The translations under genes were made by a program, and so were the position numbers. Positions 16,700 through 25,828 of a DNA stretch of 64,000 nucleotides are shown in pieces. Source of the stretch: Exiguobacterium indicum HHS 31 (GTDB lineage: Bacteria > Bacillota > Bacilli > Exiguobacteriales > Exiguobacteriaceae); NCBI RefSeq assembly GCF_001939065.1, contig NZ_MPSZ01000001.1, positions 372,001 through 436,000 of the forward strand. The letters run 5' to 3'. The notes beneath the pieces were generated by a model, which worked only from the letters and a program-made list of their open reading frames with translations, ran no database searches and was not told where the DNA came from. Every line of letters begins with the position of its first letter. The first letter of the stretch is position 1.

Positions 16700-18529
16700 A
16701 TGGAGAGCTTAGAAGCGTTACTCACACCACCGCAAGATATCGAACAAGAGAATGCAAACATTGATGGCAAAACACCGCTTGCGAAATTACAGCGGATTGC
16801 TGGGGAAGCAGCGCGGCAGATGATGCGACGACATCTCGAAGCAGATGTCTTGCAGGCGCTTGACGACAACATCTTGTATATCCACGACGCCGATTATTAC
16901 GTGACCGGTACGACGACGTGTGCTCAGATTCCGCTCGGTCAGCTACTCTCGCACGGATTTCAGACGACACACGGTTCAATCCGACCAGCGCAAGACATAC
17001 GTTCTGCCCTCGCCCTTGCGGCAATCATCGTCCAAGCGAATCAAAACATGCAGCATGGCGGACAAGCCTTTGCGACCTTTGACGATGATATAGCACCATT
17101 CGTCGAAAAGACCTACCAACGCGAATGTATCAAACTACATGACCTTGTACCGCATTGGAAGCGACGCAAACGGGAGCGGCGCGCATGGCAGGAGACGTAT
17201 GAAAAGACGTTTCAGGCGTGCGAAGCGTTCATCCATAATACGAATTCAATGCATTCACGCGGTGGGGGACAGGTACCGTTTTTATCCGTCAATTATGGAA
17301 CGAATACGACGCAGGCAGGGCGGCTCTTCCAGCGCGCCTTGCTGACAGCGACGGAACGTGGGTTAGGAAGAGGGGAGACGCCGATCTTTCCAATTCAAAT
17401 CTTTAAAGTCAAACAAGGCATCAACCTGTCACCGACAGACCCGAACTACGATTTGTTTCAACTTGCTACCCGCGTGACAGGAAAACGACTGTTTCCGAAC
17501 TTTGCGTTTCTTGATGCACCATTCAACCGTCAGGAGCAACCGGGGGGAGCCGAAGTCGCGTACATGGGATGCCGGACCCGTGTGTTTGAAGATCGTGGAG
17601 ACATCCCGTCCGTCACAGGTCGAGGCAACTTATCGTTTACGAGCATCAATCTCGTCCGTTTGGCACTTCAGAGTCAAACCGTCGATCAAATGTTCGAAGC
17701 CGTCCAAGAGACGACAAGACTTGCATGCCGGCAACTCATCGCGCGTTATGAGTTCCAGGCAAGTCGAACAGCTGACGCGTTTCCATTTTTATATCAACAT
17801 GTCTGGAAAGACGGTGAGATGCTAAAAAGTACGGATCAGGTGGGTCAGGTCCTCAAGCACGGGACGTTAGCGGTCGGCTTCATCGGTCTCGCGGAATGTT
17901 TGACCGTTTTGACGGGCAATCATCATGGGTATTCCGAACTGGCGCACCAGATTGGTATTGCCTTGATTCAAGCGATGCGAACGGTCATCGACAACTATGG
18001 CGAGATGACGGGATTGAACTTCAGTTTACTGGCAACTCCAGCTGAAGGGTTATCAGGTAAGTTCACACGTCGTGATGCTAGTGACTTCGGTGAAATCAAA
18101 GGAGTGACCGATCAGCCGTATTACACGAATTCCTTTCATATCCCTGTCGATGCGCCCGTAACGATCCGTGAAAAGATTCAACTCGAAGCACCGTTTCATG
18201 CATTATGTAATGGTGGACATATCACCTATGTCGAGACAGATGGCGCCCTTGCCGGAAATCCACAAGCGATTGAAGACATCGTTCGTTTGATGGCGGAAGC
18301 TGGAATCGGCTATGGGTCAATCAATCATCCCGTCGATCGTTGTCTTGATTGTCGAACGGAGCAGACGATCGAGGATCAGTGTCCGGTTTGCGGAAGTAGA
18401 TCGATCGAACGGATTCGACGCATCACAGGATATCTCGTCGGTACACTGGACCGTTGGAATGAGGCAAAACGGGCTGAAGAGCAGAATCGGGTGAAGCACG
18501 ATGTTACGCGTTCTTTCCCTTCATCCTGA
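16700..18529 (+). CDS. nrdD: Anaerobic ribonucleoside-triphosphate reductase (class III)
   Basis: The 609-residue enzyme makes deoxyribonucleotides without oxygen using a glycyl radical. Hallmarks are the zinc-ribbon near the C-terminus (CLDCRTEQTIEDQCPVCGS), the glycyl radical loop RRITGYLVG (radical Gly near residue 577), and QNMQHGGQAF and NTNSMHSRGGGQVPF in the barrel. It lacks a recognisable ATP-cone at the N-terminus and is shorter than the E. coli enzyme (about 710 residues). I chose the ATG at 16700 over a GTG 6 codons upstream because GAGAGGA is correctly spaced. The gene overlaps nrdG by 29 bases. Confidence 0.95.
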   Translation: MESLEALLTPPQDIEQENANIDGKTPLAKLQRIAGEAARQMMRRHLEADVLQALDDNILYIHDADYYVTGTTTCAQIPLGQLLSHGFQTTHGSIRPAQDIRSALALAAIIVQANQNMQHGGQAFATFDDDIAPFVEKTYQRECIKLHDLVPHWKRRKRERRAWQETYEKTFQACEAFIHNTNSMHSRGGGQVPFLSVNYGTNTTQAGRLFQRALLTATERGLGRGETPIFPIQIFKVKQGINLSPTDPNYDLFQLATRVTGKRLFPNFAFLDAPFNRQEQPGGAEVAYMGCRTRVFEDRGDIPSVTGRGNLSFTSINLVRLALQSQTVDQMFEAVQETTRLACRQLIARYEFQASRTADAFPFLYQHVWKDGEMLKSTDQVGQVLKHGTLAVGFIGLAECLTVLTGNHHGYSELAHQIGIALIQAMRTVIDNYGEMTGLNFSLLATPAEGLSGKFTRRDASDFGEIKGVTDQPYYTNSFHIPVDAPVTIREKIQLEAPFHALCNGGHITYVETDGALAGNPQAIEDIVRLMAEAGIGYGSINHPVDRCLDCRTEQTIEDQCPVCGSRSIERIRRITGYLVGTLDRWNEAKRAEEQNRVKHDVTRSFPSS

Positions 18530-19031
18530 TTCTGTCGTTGATGGACCCGGTTTGCGAACGGTCCTGTTTCTTGCCGGTTGTCCACACCACTGTGTCGGCT
18601 GTCATAATCCGTCCTCCTGGGACCCGACAGGTGGAGTGGAGTGGACGATTGAAGAAACAGTAGAACGGATTCAGGCGATCGGAAATCGTCGTTTGACATT
18701 GTCCGGCGGGGAGCCGATGCTTCAAGCGGCAGCACTTGTGCAACTACTTGAACGACTTGGACCAGACTATGACGTCATTTTATATACTGGCTATGTACTA
18801 GAGGAAATCTTAAGACGTCAACGATGGTATCCACTAATACTGCGACTAGATGGACTCATCGATGGTCCGTTCATCCTGTCGAAACTCGACCGAACGACAC
18901 GTTTTCGGGGCAGCACGAATCAACGAATCTACGATCGACAGCAACTGCAAAAAAGAGTGTTACACAAAAACAAAAACTCCCCCGTCTCATCAGACAGGGG
19001 AGAATCAGATCATGCATATTTTTGTTCTTGA
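18501..19031 (+). CDS. nrdG: Anaerobic ribonucleotide reductase activating protein (radical SAM)
   Basis: The 176-residue protein generates the glycyl radical on NrdD. The radical-SAM cluster motif is C27-PHH-C31-VG-C34, with LTLSGGEPM as the SAM-contacting GGE motif and VVDGPGLRTVLF before it. The start lies 29 bases inside nrdD with GGGTGA upstream. The final 25 or so residues (KRVLHKNKNSPVSS and beyond) look non-homologous: they are encoded by the terminator hairpin and 3' end of the convergent exporter gene, with a 22-base overlap of the two reading frames. The enzyme core ends around residue 150. Confidence 0.93.
   Translation: MLRVLSLHPDSVVDGPGLRTVLFLAGCPHHCVGCHNPSSWDPTGGVEWTIEETVERIQAIGNRRLTLSGGEPMLQAAALVQLLERLGPDYDVILYTGYVLEEILRRQRWYPLILRLDGLIDGPFILSKLDRTTRFRGSTNQRIYDRQQLQKRVLHKNKNSPVSSDRGESDHAYFCS
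18966..19003 (-). terminator. Terminator of the drug exporter gene, inside the nrdG reading frame
   Basis: On the minus strand CTCCCCTGTCT pairs with AGACGGGGGAG around GATG (a U-G wobble in that RNA only) and is followed by TTTTTG TTTTTG. On the plus strand one pair becomes a C-A mismatch and there is no T-run, so it serves the minus strand. Confidence 0.85.
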
Positions 19032-20482
19032 TCGACGGATTCGACGACTGCGAGTGTCGTCGTCCGTCGTTTTTTGATGAAGAACGATAAGATCAATGCC
19101 GCGAGTGCAAGTAACGTCGCGATGAAGAACGTATCGTTGATCCCTTCGATCATCGCCTGCATCTGTAACCATTCCGGATTAGCGGCTTCAGGTTGTGAAG
19201 CGAATTCCGGAACGTGATGTTTCGTCCGCGATGTCATGATCGTCACGAGCAGACCTGAACCGATCGCACCCGATACTTGTGACAACGTATTGTTCAATGC
19301 CGTACCGTGGGGCGTCAAGTGTTGCGGAATATGGTTCAATCCGTTCGTCATGACCGGCATCATGACCATCGAGATTCCAAGGAAACGTAGCGTATACATG
19401 ATGACGAGGAACGCGTATGACGTATCCGCAGCTAGCTGACTGAACGAGAACGTCGTCAAGACCGTCAGTGATAAGCCGATGATCGCAAGGATCCGGGCAC
19501 CGAATCGGTCGAACAGACGACCTGTGATCGGTGACATGATCGCCATGACGATCGCCCCCGGTAACATCAAGAGACCAGAGTGAAACGGTGAGATACCCCG
19601 AATCGTCTGGATATAGATCGGCATCAAGATCATTGCGGAGAACATCGACATGTTCAAGACCATCGAAATTCCTTGCGATAAGGCGAACATCGGATAACGG
19701 AAAATCCCGAACTCAAGCATCGGTTCTTCGAGCATGAATTGACGTATAATAAAGGAAGTCAGACTAATCACACCGATGATCAATGATCCGATGACCGTCC
19801 AAGACCCCCATCCGGCAGAACCAGCGGAACTAAATCCATACAGTAAACCACCGAAACCAAAGCTTGAGAGAACGAGTGAGAACAAATCGAGTTTGAGTGT
19901 GCTACGAACTGTCTCTTTCTTCAATAAGAAGGCACCCGTGAACAGTACGAGTAATGCGATCGGTGTAACGAGATGGAACAACATCCGCCATTCGTAGTGT
20001 TCAAGAATCCAGCCGGACAATGTAGGTCCGATGGCTGGGGCGAACGTGATGACAAGTCCGAAGATGCCCATTGCTTGTCCGCGTTTCTCGATCGGGAAAC
20101 CGGTCAAAAGAACGTTCATTAATAGTGGCATCATGATCGCAGAACCAGATGCCTGCATCATCCGCGCTCCGAGTAGAAGCGGGAAGACGTGTGCTTGTCC
20201 AGCGATGATCGTACCGAGTGAGAACAGCGTCATCGCCGTCAAGAACAGTTGACGTGTCGAAAACTTCTGGACAAGGAAGGCTGACGTCGGAATCATGATT
20301 CCGTTGACGAGCATATAGCCCGTCGTCAACCACTGGGCGGTGCTTGCCTGAATACCGAACGATCCCATGATTGACGGTAAGGCGATATTAAGTAACGTTG
20401 AGTTCAGGACCGCAACGAACGCACCTGCCATAAGGACAGTTAAAATTAAATAAAGTCGTGATGATTGCTTGCTTGATTGCAT
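19010..20482 (-). CDS. Drug:proton antiporter of the MFS DHA2 (14-helix, EmrB/QacA/LmrB) family
   Basis: The 490-residue polytopic protein has 14 predicted membrane helices. It shows DHA2 motif A-like FDRFGARILAIIG, the motif C antiporter signature GLVITFAPAIGPTLSGWILEH near residue 145, and LPSIMGSFGIQASTAQWLTTGYML near the start. It likely exports drugs or toxic amphiphiles across the cytoplasmic membrane. AAGGAG precedes the ATG by 9 bases. It is divergent from a TetR-family regulator 169 bases away, the usual arrangement for a locally repressed exporter. Substrates are unknown. Confidence 0.92.
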   Translation of the reverse strand: MQSSKQSSRLYLILTVLMAGAFVAVLNSTLLNIALPSIMGSFGIQASTAQWLTTGYMLVNGIMIPTSAFLVQKFSTRQLFLTAMTLFSLGTIIAGQAHVFPLLLGARMMQASGSAIMMPLLMNVLLTGFPIEKRGQAMGIFGLVITFAPAIGPTLSGWILEHYEWRMLFHLVTPIALLVLFTGAFLLKKETVRSTLKLDLFSLVLSSFGFGGLLYGFSSAGSAGWGSWTVIGSLIIGVISLTSFIIRQFMLEEPMLEFGIFRYPMFALSQGISMVLNMSMFSAMILMPIYIQTIRGISPFHSGLLMLPGAIVMAIMSPITGRLFDRFGARILAIIGLSLTVLTTFSFSQLAADTSYAFLVIMYTLRFLGISMVMMPVMTNGLNHIPQHLTPHGTALNNTLSQVSGAIGSGLLVTIMTSRTKHHVPEFASQPEAANPEWLQMQAMIEGINDTFFIATLLALAALILSFFIKKRRTTTLAVVESVDQEQKYA

Positions 20483-20507
20483 TTCGTTATGCTCCTTTTG
20501 TACTACG

Positions 20508-20525
20508 AGTCTAAAATGTTAGACT
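20508..20525. promoter_or_regulatory. Palindromic operator candidate in the exporter/TetR intergenic region
   Basis: AGTCTAA-AATG-TTAGACT is a perfect 18-bp palindrome located 26-43 bases before the exporter start codon. It is the best candidate binding site for the divergent TetR regulator. A wider TTGAATTC...GAATTCAA pair (20525-20532, 20571-20578) surrounds the middle of the intergenic region. Confidence 0.5.
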
Positions 20526-20651
20526 TGAATTCTATGACTAACTTGGCTATCTTACCAGGCTAAGTCGAATGAATTCAAATTATTTGCTTCATACACTAAA
20601 ATAAGTGATTGTTAAACCATTGCAATCATTTGAACAGAAAAGGACAAGACC

Positions 20652-21560
20652 ATGAATCCAAAAAAGAAACAACTTCTAGATGCCGCCTATCAGCTATTCG
20701 TCGAAAAAGGATATCAATCGACGTCCATCCAGGACATTCTTGAGCACAGTAACGTTTCCAAAGGAACGTTCTATAACTACTTCTCCTCTAAAAATGAATT
20801 ATTCATCGATGTATTCAATACCGTCTTTGAAAAGATGCGGACAGCGCGCAAGGAAATTCTCGTCGGACGAGATGTCTCGGATTATGAGACGTTCATTCAA
20901 CAAGGTAACTGTTACTTGGAACTGATGCAAAAATATAAATTGTATACGTTGTTCGAAGAGGCGATTGCTTCAAATGAAAAAGAACTGAAGACGTTCATGG
21001 AGAATAACCGTCTTCTCGAGATCGAATGGACGTTTGAACGATTACGTGATTTATTCGGTCAGACGAAAGAACCGTATCTTCTAGATTTAGCGGTCATTTA
21101 TACAGGAATGTTGCAATATGCGATGTACTTCTTCCGACAATCCGAACCGAACACACAACCGGAACGTGTCGTCCGTTACGTATTCAATCGATTGACGCAT
21201 CTCGTCGAAGACGTCAGTCGGACGGAAGAACAGTTGATTCCGCCGCGCTTCCTATCCGTTTGGCTCGACCGTCCACAAGATGAAGTCGTCATTCGGAAGG
21301 ATTTGTTCGAGAAGACGAGTGCGCATATGAAACGCTTGATTACCCTGTCATCGATTTCCGATGAATCGAAGGAAGCCCATGAAGAGGTTCTTGATTTCAT
21401 CTATGAAGAACTACTCGAACGGAAGAAACCAAAAATTCATCTTCTACGCCGGGCACTCGAGACGATGGACGAAGATCCGGTCTTTGCGGGTCAGGAGATC
21501 ATGGCAACCTATAAGGCGATGGTCGATGAGATTGCCCGTGTGCGGACCAAAACTTCCTAA
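20652..21560 (+). CDS. TetR/AcrR family transcriptional regulator, long form
   Basis: The N-terminal 60 residues are a clear TetR DNA-binding domain: [48 protein letters not shown]. The 302-residue length is unusual (typical 190-220). The extra C-terminal 100 residues (from about 195) are charged and helical and I do not recognise them; they may form a second ligand or dimerisation module. It is divergent from the MFS exporter and so probably represses it and itself. A SulP transporter follows 71 bases downstream in the same direction. Confidence 0.9.
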   Translation: MNPKKKQLLDAAYQLFVEKGYQSTSIQDILEHSNVSKGTFYNYFSSKNELFIDVFNTVFEKMRTARKEILVGRDVSDYETFIQQGNCYLELMQKYKLYTLFEEAIASNEKELKTFMENNRLLEIEWTFERLRDLFGQTKEPYLLDLAVIYTGMLQYAMYFFRQSEPNTQPERVVRYVFNRLTHLVEDVSRTEEQLIPPRFLSVWLDRPQDEVVIRKDLFEKTSAHMKRLITLSSISDESKEAHEEVLDFIYEELLERKKPKIHLLRRALETMDEDPVFAGQEIMATYKAMVDEIARVRTKTS

Positions 21561-21631
21561 AAAGGTTGCTTTTTGAAACTGACCAGATTACACTGAGACC
21601 ATTCATGTTAGAAAAGGGGTCTCATCATCAT

Positions 21632-23074
21632 ATGTTTACTCAATGGAAAAAAGAGTGGTTCCTGCAACCAAAAGCGGATTTGCTGTCCGGAATCGTCGTT
21701 GCCTTGGCACTCGTTCCGGAAGCAATCGCGTTTTCGCTGATTGCTGGCGTTAATCCGATGGTCGGTTTATACGCTTCCGTCATCATTGCGATCGTCATCT
21801 CGATTGCCGGCGGTCGTCCCGGAATGATTTCAGCTGCGACCGGTGCGATGGCACTCGTCGTCGTCCAGCTCGTCAAGGACCATGGTGTCGATTATTTACT
21901 AGCTGCCGGTATCCTTGCCGGAATTCTACAAATCGCGTTCGGATTTTTAGGAATTGCTAAGTTATTACGGTTCATTCCTCGATCCGTCATGGTCGGATTC
22001 GTCAATGCTTTAGCGATTTTGATTTTCTCGGCACAACTGCCGCAGTTCGAAGGACAGAACTGGATCATGTACGCAATGGTCGCCGCATCACTCGCCATCA
22101 TCTTGTTATTCCCACGCGTGACGAAAGCGATCCCGGCACCACTCGTTGCGATCACGATCATGACAGTGTTGACGGTCGTCTTCTCACTTGATACACGAGT
22201 CATCGGGGACATGGGGCAAATCGAAGCGGCGTTACCAAGCTTCTTCCTGCCGGATGTTCCGTTCTCGCTTGAGACGCTCCAAATCATCTTCCCGTATGCT
22301 TTGTCACTTGCATTCGTTGGGTTGATCGAATCGTTGCTGACAGCACGAATCGTCGATGAGATGACGGATACGACGTCGAACAAAGCGATGGAATCACGCG
22401 GACAAGGAATTGCGAACATCATCGCAGGTATGTTCGGTGGCATGCCGGGCTGTGCAATGATCGGTCAATCGGTCATCAATGTCACGTCGGGTGGGCGTGG
22501 TCGCTTGTCGACGTTTACAGCAGGTGTGTTTTTAATGCTGTTGATGTTTACGATGAATGATCTATTGATGACGATTCCGATGGGAGCACTCGTCGGCGTC
22601 ATGTTCTTCGTCTCGTATGCGACGTTTGACTGGGGATCATTCAAGATGCTCAAGACGTCACCGAAGAGTGATTCTGCTGTCATGCTCGCAACCGTTCTCG
22701 TCACCGTATTGACGAACGATTTATCAATGGGTGTTCTTGTCGGAATCTTGCTTGCTGCGTTATTATTTGCGTCAAAAATTTCTCGTATTCAAGTCGAGCG
22801 CAAGGAGCAAACAGATCGAGTCCGTTATACGATTCGTGGACCGTTGTTCTTCGCATCGACGACAGCATTTGCAGAACAGTTTCAGCTCGAAACTGATCCA
22901 TCGTCTGTCATCACGCTCGATTTCTCAGCGTGTCACTTGTTTGATGATTCCGCTATCGAAGCGATCGAAAACGTCGTCTTGAAATACGAGCGACTTGGCA
23001 AAAAAGTTGAACTCGTTGGATTGAACAAAGAGTCGCAGGCTCTTGTTGATCGACTAGCTCAGCGGATTGCGTAA
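21632..23074 (+). CDS. SulP family anion transporter with STAS domain
   Basis: The 480-residue protein has the SulP core: [36 protein letters not shown] at the start, [36 protein letters not shown] in the second half, and about 11-12 membrane segments. A short C-terminal STAS domain (about 400-480; [24 protein letters not shown]) faces the cytoplasm. Substrates in the family include sulfate, bicarbonate and dicarboxylates; specificity cannot be read here. Of three in-frame starts I prefer the ATG at 21632, which gives the family's normal N-terminus; its GGGG site is 12 bases upstream, a little far. Confidence 0.9.
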   Translation: MFTQWKKEWFLQPKADLLSGIVVALALVPEAIAFSLIAGVNPMVGLYASVIIAIVISIAGGRPGMISAATGAMALVVVQLVKDHGVDYLLAAGILAGILQIAFGFLGIAKLLRFIPRSVMVGFVNALAILIFSAQLPQFEGQNWIMYAMVAASLAIILLFPRVTKAIPAPLVAITIMTVLTVVFSLDTRVIGDMGQIEAALPSFFLPDVPFSLETLQIIFPYALSLAFVGLIESLLTARIVDEMTDTTSNKAMESRGQGIANIIAGMFGGMPGCAMIGQSVINVTSGGRGRLSTFTAGVFLMLLMFTMNDLLMTIPMGALVGVMFFVSYATFDWGSFKMLKTSPKSDSAVMLATVLVTVLTNDLSMGVLVGILLAALLFASKISRIQVERKEQTDRVRYTIRGPLFFASTTAFAEQFQLETDPSSVITLDFSACHLFDDSAIEAIENVVLKYERLGKKVELVGLNKESQALVDRLAQRIA

Positions 23075-23087
23075 CGAATTTTATAAA

Positions 23088-23130
23088 AGGGGTGGCATTC
23101 CTAGGTACATTGGGAATGCCACCTCTTTCT
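23088..23130 (+). terminator. Strong hairpin after the SulP gene
   Basis: GGGGTGGCATTCC and GGAATGCCACCTC form a 13-bp stem with an 11-base loop; the tail TTTCTATTG is T-rich but broken. Confidence 0.75.
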
Positions 23131-23275
23131 ATTGTCTCGACGAGTCATATACGCACTATGTATCCAATAATTGTATGATGTGATAAGGTGTAAGCTATTA
23201 AAAAAGAAAGTTATTATGAACTAACGTTAAAAACTTTAATTCAACTCACTTTAATAAGTAAACGAGGTTCACTAA

Positions 23276-23728
23276 ATGAAAAATTACCATTTGAATAGAA
23301 TACTCAATTTAAGGACAGTCGAAGCATATTTTTTGAGAGATGGTTATTTAACACCACCTATGTATTGCCTAATACTCATTGACTATCAACGTCCTAGCAC
23401 TATTGACGATTTTCCTTATTTAAAAAATATTGATGGAATCTCGGAAGACGACTTTGGATATGATAATTTTATAAAAGCAATCATTATTTCACCTGAGGAA
23501 GTTACTCAAGAAACGTATGATGAATTATGTACCGTGGCAGGTGGTTTTTTAGAGGATAAAGAAGAGTGTCGATGGAATTTGGATATTGAAGTTATTAGTA
23601 ATTTCAAACATAAAAATAATTTGGATGACATTTTTCCTTTACTCCAAAATGTATTAGAAAAATACAAGTGTCCTATAAATATTCATCATATTCCTATAGA
23701 AAAATTTAACTTCTTATCACAGGAATAA
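23276..23728 (+). CDS. AT-rich orphan protein (150 aa), unknown function
   Basis: I do not recognise this protein. It is 150 residues, acidic, soluble, rich in Ile, Asp, Tyr and Asn, without signal peptide or membrane helix; segments such as CLILIDYQRPSTIDDFPYL and GYDNFIKAIIISPEEVT suggest an alpha/beta fold. Codons are strongly AT-ended (AAT, TTA, ATA), unlike the GC-richer genes on both sides, and the AT-rich stretch runs from about 23.13 to 23.93 kb, so it looks acquired by transfer. Size, charge and isolation would fit an orphan immunity-type protein, but that is only a guess. GAGG lies about 10 bases before the ATG. Confidence 0.7.
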   Translation: MKNYHLNRILNLRTVEAYFLRDGYLTPPMYCLILIDYQRPSTIDDFPYLKNIDGISEDDFGYDNFIKAIIISPEEVTQETYDELCTVAGGFLEDKEECRWNLDIEVISNFKHKNNLDDIFPLLQNVLEKYKCPINIHHIPIEKFNFLSQE

Positions 23729-23969
23729 ATGAGTATGATGTTTTAACATTCAAACCTACTACTCGTCCGATATGATTTATAAGATATCTATATGATCTTC
23801 AACTGTTGAAACGAACTAAAAGTCAAAGAATGACTGAATACCATGTATGAATTATGTTTTATCACTAAAAATAATAGCAAAACGATTTGAGGATTGAACA
23901 TGTGCTGGAGAGGATAAGTGCGACGTGCTTTCAGTTTCGCTATACTAGAAACAAAAGGGGGCATTTAGG

Positions 23970-24794
23970 ATGAAATGGTTTCGATTTGAGCAAGAAGGAA
24001 AAGTAGGTATCGGGGTTGAACGGGATGGCTCTACATATGATGTGACGGCACAAGTCTATACGGATTCATTGTTTGAAGTGATTTCACGTGAGTTCGAAGT
24101 TGACCTTGATTTAGATATCGCGCCACTACTTAAAGGGGATGTACGACAGCTCGCACCTTATGTACCAGCACGAAACGTCATCTGTGTCGGCAAGAACTAC
24201 GCCGATCACATCAAGGAGATGGATACGGCGGGAGCGGGGAAATTCGTCTTGTTCACGAAAGCACCGACATCGATCGTTGGTCCGTTCGAACCGATTGAGC
24301 GGCATGCGAATTTGACGCAGCAACTGGATTATGAAGGTGAGCTTGCTATCATTATCGGCACGACGGGGCGTGATCTGACACCTGAGAATGCACTTGATCA
24401 CGTGTTTGGCTACAGTATCGTCAATGATGTGACAGCGCGGGACTTACAAAAAGAACACGTCCAGTTCTTCCGTGGCAAATCACTCGATGGGTTCTGTCCG
24501 TTCGGACCGGTCATCGTCTCAGCGGACAGCTTTGATCCGCGTGACGTCCTTGTCGAGACGCGTGTGAACGGGGAACTCCGTCAATCGGGATCAACGGCCT
24601 TGATGTTGCGTGATGTCGTAACGATTTTAGTTGAAGTGTCGCGCGGGATGACGCTTGAAGCAGGGGACATCATTGCGACAGGCACTCCGGCTGGTGTGGG
24701 TCACGGCATGAAACCACCGGTCTACCTTCAGACAGGGGATGTCGTCGAAGTATCGATTGAAGGAATCGGTCGCTTGCAAAATGAAGTCCAGTGA
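23970..24794 (+). CDS. Fumarylacetoacetate hydrolase (FAH) family protein
   Basis: The 274-residue protein has a short N-terminal domain (about 1-65) and the FAH catalytic core: VICVGKNYADHIKEM, the metal-binding acidic cluster in DYEGELAIIIG, GYSIVNDVTARDLQ, RGKSLDGFCPFGPVIV and GDIIATGTPAGVGHG. Members act on beta-diketones or oxaloacetate-like acids (hydrolase, isomerase or decarboxylase); the exact substrate is not determinable. It is monocistronic, between the AT-rich orphan and the fructose operon, and ends with its own terminator. Confidence 0.88.
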   Translation: MKWFRFEQEGKVGIGVERDGSTYDVTAQVYTDSLFEVISREFEVDLDLDIAPLLKGDVRQLAPYVPARNVICVGKNYADHIKEMDTAGAGKFVLFTKAPTSIVGPFEPIERHANLTQQLDYEGELAIIIGTTGRDLTPENALDHVFGYSIVNDVTARDLQKEHVQFFRGKSLDGFCPFGPVIVSADSFDPRDVLVETRVNGELRQSGSTALMLRDVVTILVEVSRGMTLEAGDIIATGTPAGVGHGMKPPVYLQTGDVVEVSIEGIGRLQNEVQ

Positions 24795-24826
24795 ACGAAG
24801 ATGACTGAAATGACCGATTTTCATTC

Positions 24827-24862
24827 ACCACTTTCCGAATTACTTTGGAAAGTGGTTTTTTA
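24827..24862 (+). terminator. Intrinsic terminator after the FAH gene
   Basis: ACCACTTTCC and GGAAAGTGGT pair around a 10-base loop, followed by TTTTTTATTTT. Confidence 0.92.
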
Positions 24863-24926
24863 TTTTGTGAAAATCGTCAAAAATTTAAAAAATGATTGAT
24901 TCTAACCAACAAAACAGTCATAAAAT

Positions 24927-25032
24927 GACCGTTTTTGATGTATAATGAAACTATAAGAACGGTTTCATGTCGAAAAAAGTCGTATTTTGAACGTTTTATA
25001 AAGAATTTATATAAATTTTGAACGTTTTTGAT
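24927..25032 (+). promoter_or_regulatory. Four phased GAACGTTTT-type repeats before fruR (regulator sites)
   Basis: GACCGTTTTTGAT (24927), GAACGGTTTCATG (24957), GAACGTTTTATAA (24989) and GAACGTTTTTGAT (25020) are direct repeats with start-to-start distances of 30, 32 and 31 bases, about three helical turns each. The regular phasing on one DNA face suggests cooperative binding by the DeoR-family FruR encoded next. Confidence 0.6.
24987..25015 (+). promoter_or_regulatory. Putative promoter of the fru operon
   Basis: TTGAAC and TATAAA are separated by 17 bases; the -35 overlaps the third phased repeat. A second possible promoter, TTGATT-17-TATATT (25032-25060), overlaps the cre site. A consensus TATAAT at 24941 lacks a good -35. 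Confidence 0.5.
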
Positions 25033-25042
25033 TGATTTTTAG

Positions 25043-25058
25043 ATGTAAACGCTTTATA
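25043..25058 (+). promoter_or_regulatory. cre site (CcpA binding) before fruR
   Basis: ATGTAAACGCTTTATA matches the catabolite-responsive element core (TGWAANCGNTNWCA) except near its 3' end. Located just downstream of the promoter region, it would allow CcpA repression of fructose uptake genes when better sugars are used. Confidence 0.65.
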
Positions 25059-25081
25059 TTAAAGATGCGGAGGGAAACCTT

Positions 25082-25828
25082 ATGTTAACCAAAAAACGCC
25101 ATCAACTCATCCTTGAGCTTTTAGCCCGAGAAGAAGTCGTCAAGATGCAAAAGATCGTCGAACAAACCGGTGCGAGTGAATCCACGATTCGTCGGGATTT
25201 ATCACAACTCGAGACAGCAGGTCATCTGCGTCGGGTGCACGGGGGCGCAACAGCGAACCATTTGCAAATTGAAGAACCGAGTTATTTCGAGAAGAGTGAC
25301 CAACACGTCGAAGAGAAGGAGCGGATCGCGCGAGCGGCTGCCGACCTGATTGAAGACGGGATGTATGTCTATCTCGATGCCGGAACGACGACGCTTGCCA
25401 TCGTTCCGTATCTCGAAGAGAAGGCGATTACGGTCGTAACGAACAGTCTTCCTCTAGCGAACACGTTACTCTATCACCGTATCCCGACGTTCGTCGTCGG
25501 AGGGCAACTCAAGCATTCAACGCAGGCACTCGTCGGTTACAACGCACGTGAAGGAATGTTGATTTACCATTTTGATGTCGCGTTCCTTGGGATGAACGGT
25601 GTTCATCCGGCACAAGGCTTCACGACACCGGATCCGGAAGAGGCACTCGTAAAGAAGACAGCGATCGAATTAGCAAAACAATCGTATGTACTCGTCGATG
25701 AGACGAAGCTGGATGCGATCAGTTTCAGTCGGGTGGCGTCCTTGCAAGCGGCGACGATCATCACGACGACATCCAGTGAGCAAGAAGCGAAATACAGTCA
25801 ATACACAGAGGTGGTGAACGCGAAATGA
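25082..25828 (+). CDS. fruR: DeoR-family regulator of the fructose operon
   Basis: The 248-residue protein has the DeoR helix-turn-helix (KKRHQLILELLAREEVVKMQ...SESTIRRDLSQLETAGHLRRVHGGA) and the phosphosugar-binding C-domain (ADLIEDGMYVYLDAGTTTLAIV, FLGMNGV, DETKLDAISFSRVA). By family precedent it represses fruRKA and responds to fructose 1-phosphate. GGAGG precedes the ATG. The stop overlaps fruK by 4 bases (ATGA), so regulator and enzyme are coupled. Confidence 0.93.
   Translation: MLTKKRHQLILELLAREEVVKMQKIVEQTGASESTIRRDLSQLETAGHLRRVHGGATANHLQIEEPSYFEKSDQHVEEKERIARAAADLIEDGMYVYLDAGTTTLAIVPYLEEKAITVVTNSLPLANTLLYHRIPTFVVGGQLKHSTQALVGYNAREGMLIYHFDVAFLGMNGVHPAQGFTTPDPEEALVKKTAIELAKQSYVLVDETKLDAISFSRVASLQAATIITTTSSEQEAKYSQYTEVVNAK

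Noticed and set aside
16279-16872. 197-codon open frame on the minus strand across the kinase end and nrdD start
   Set aside because: It is antisense to two clear genes and runs through the kinase terminator; composition is Ser/Cys/Arg-rich as expected of a shadow frame.
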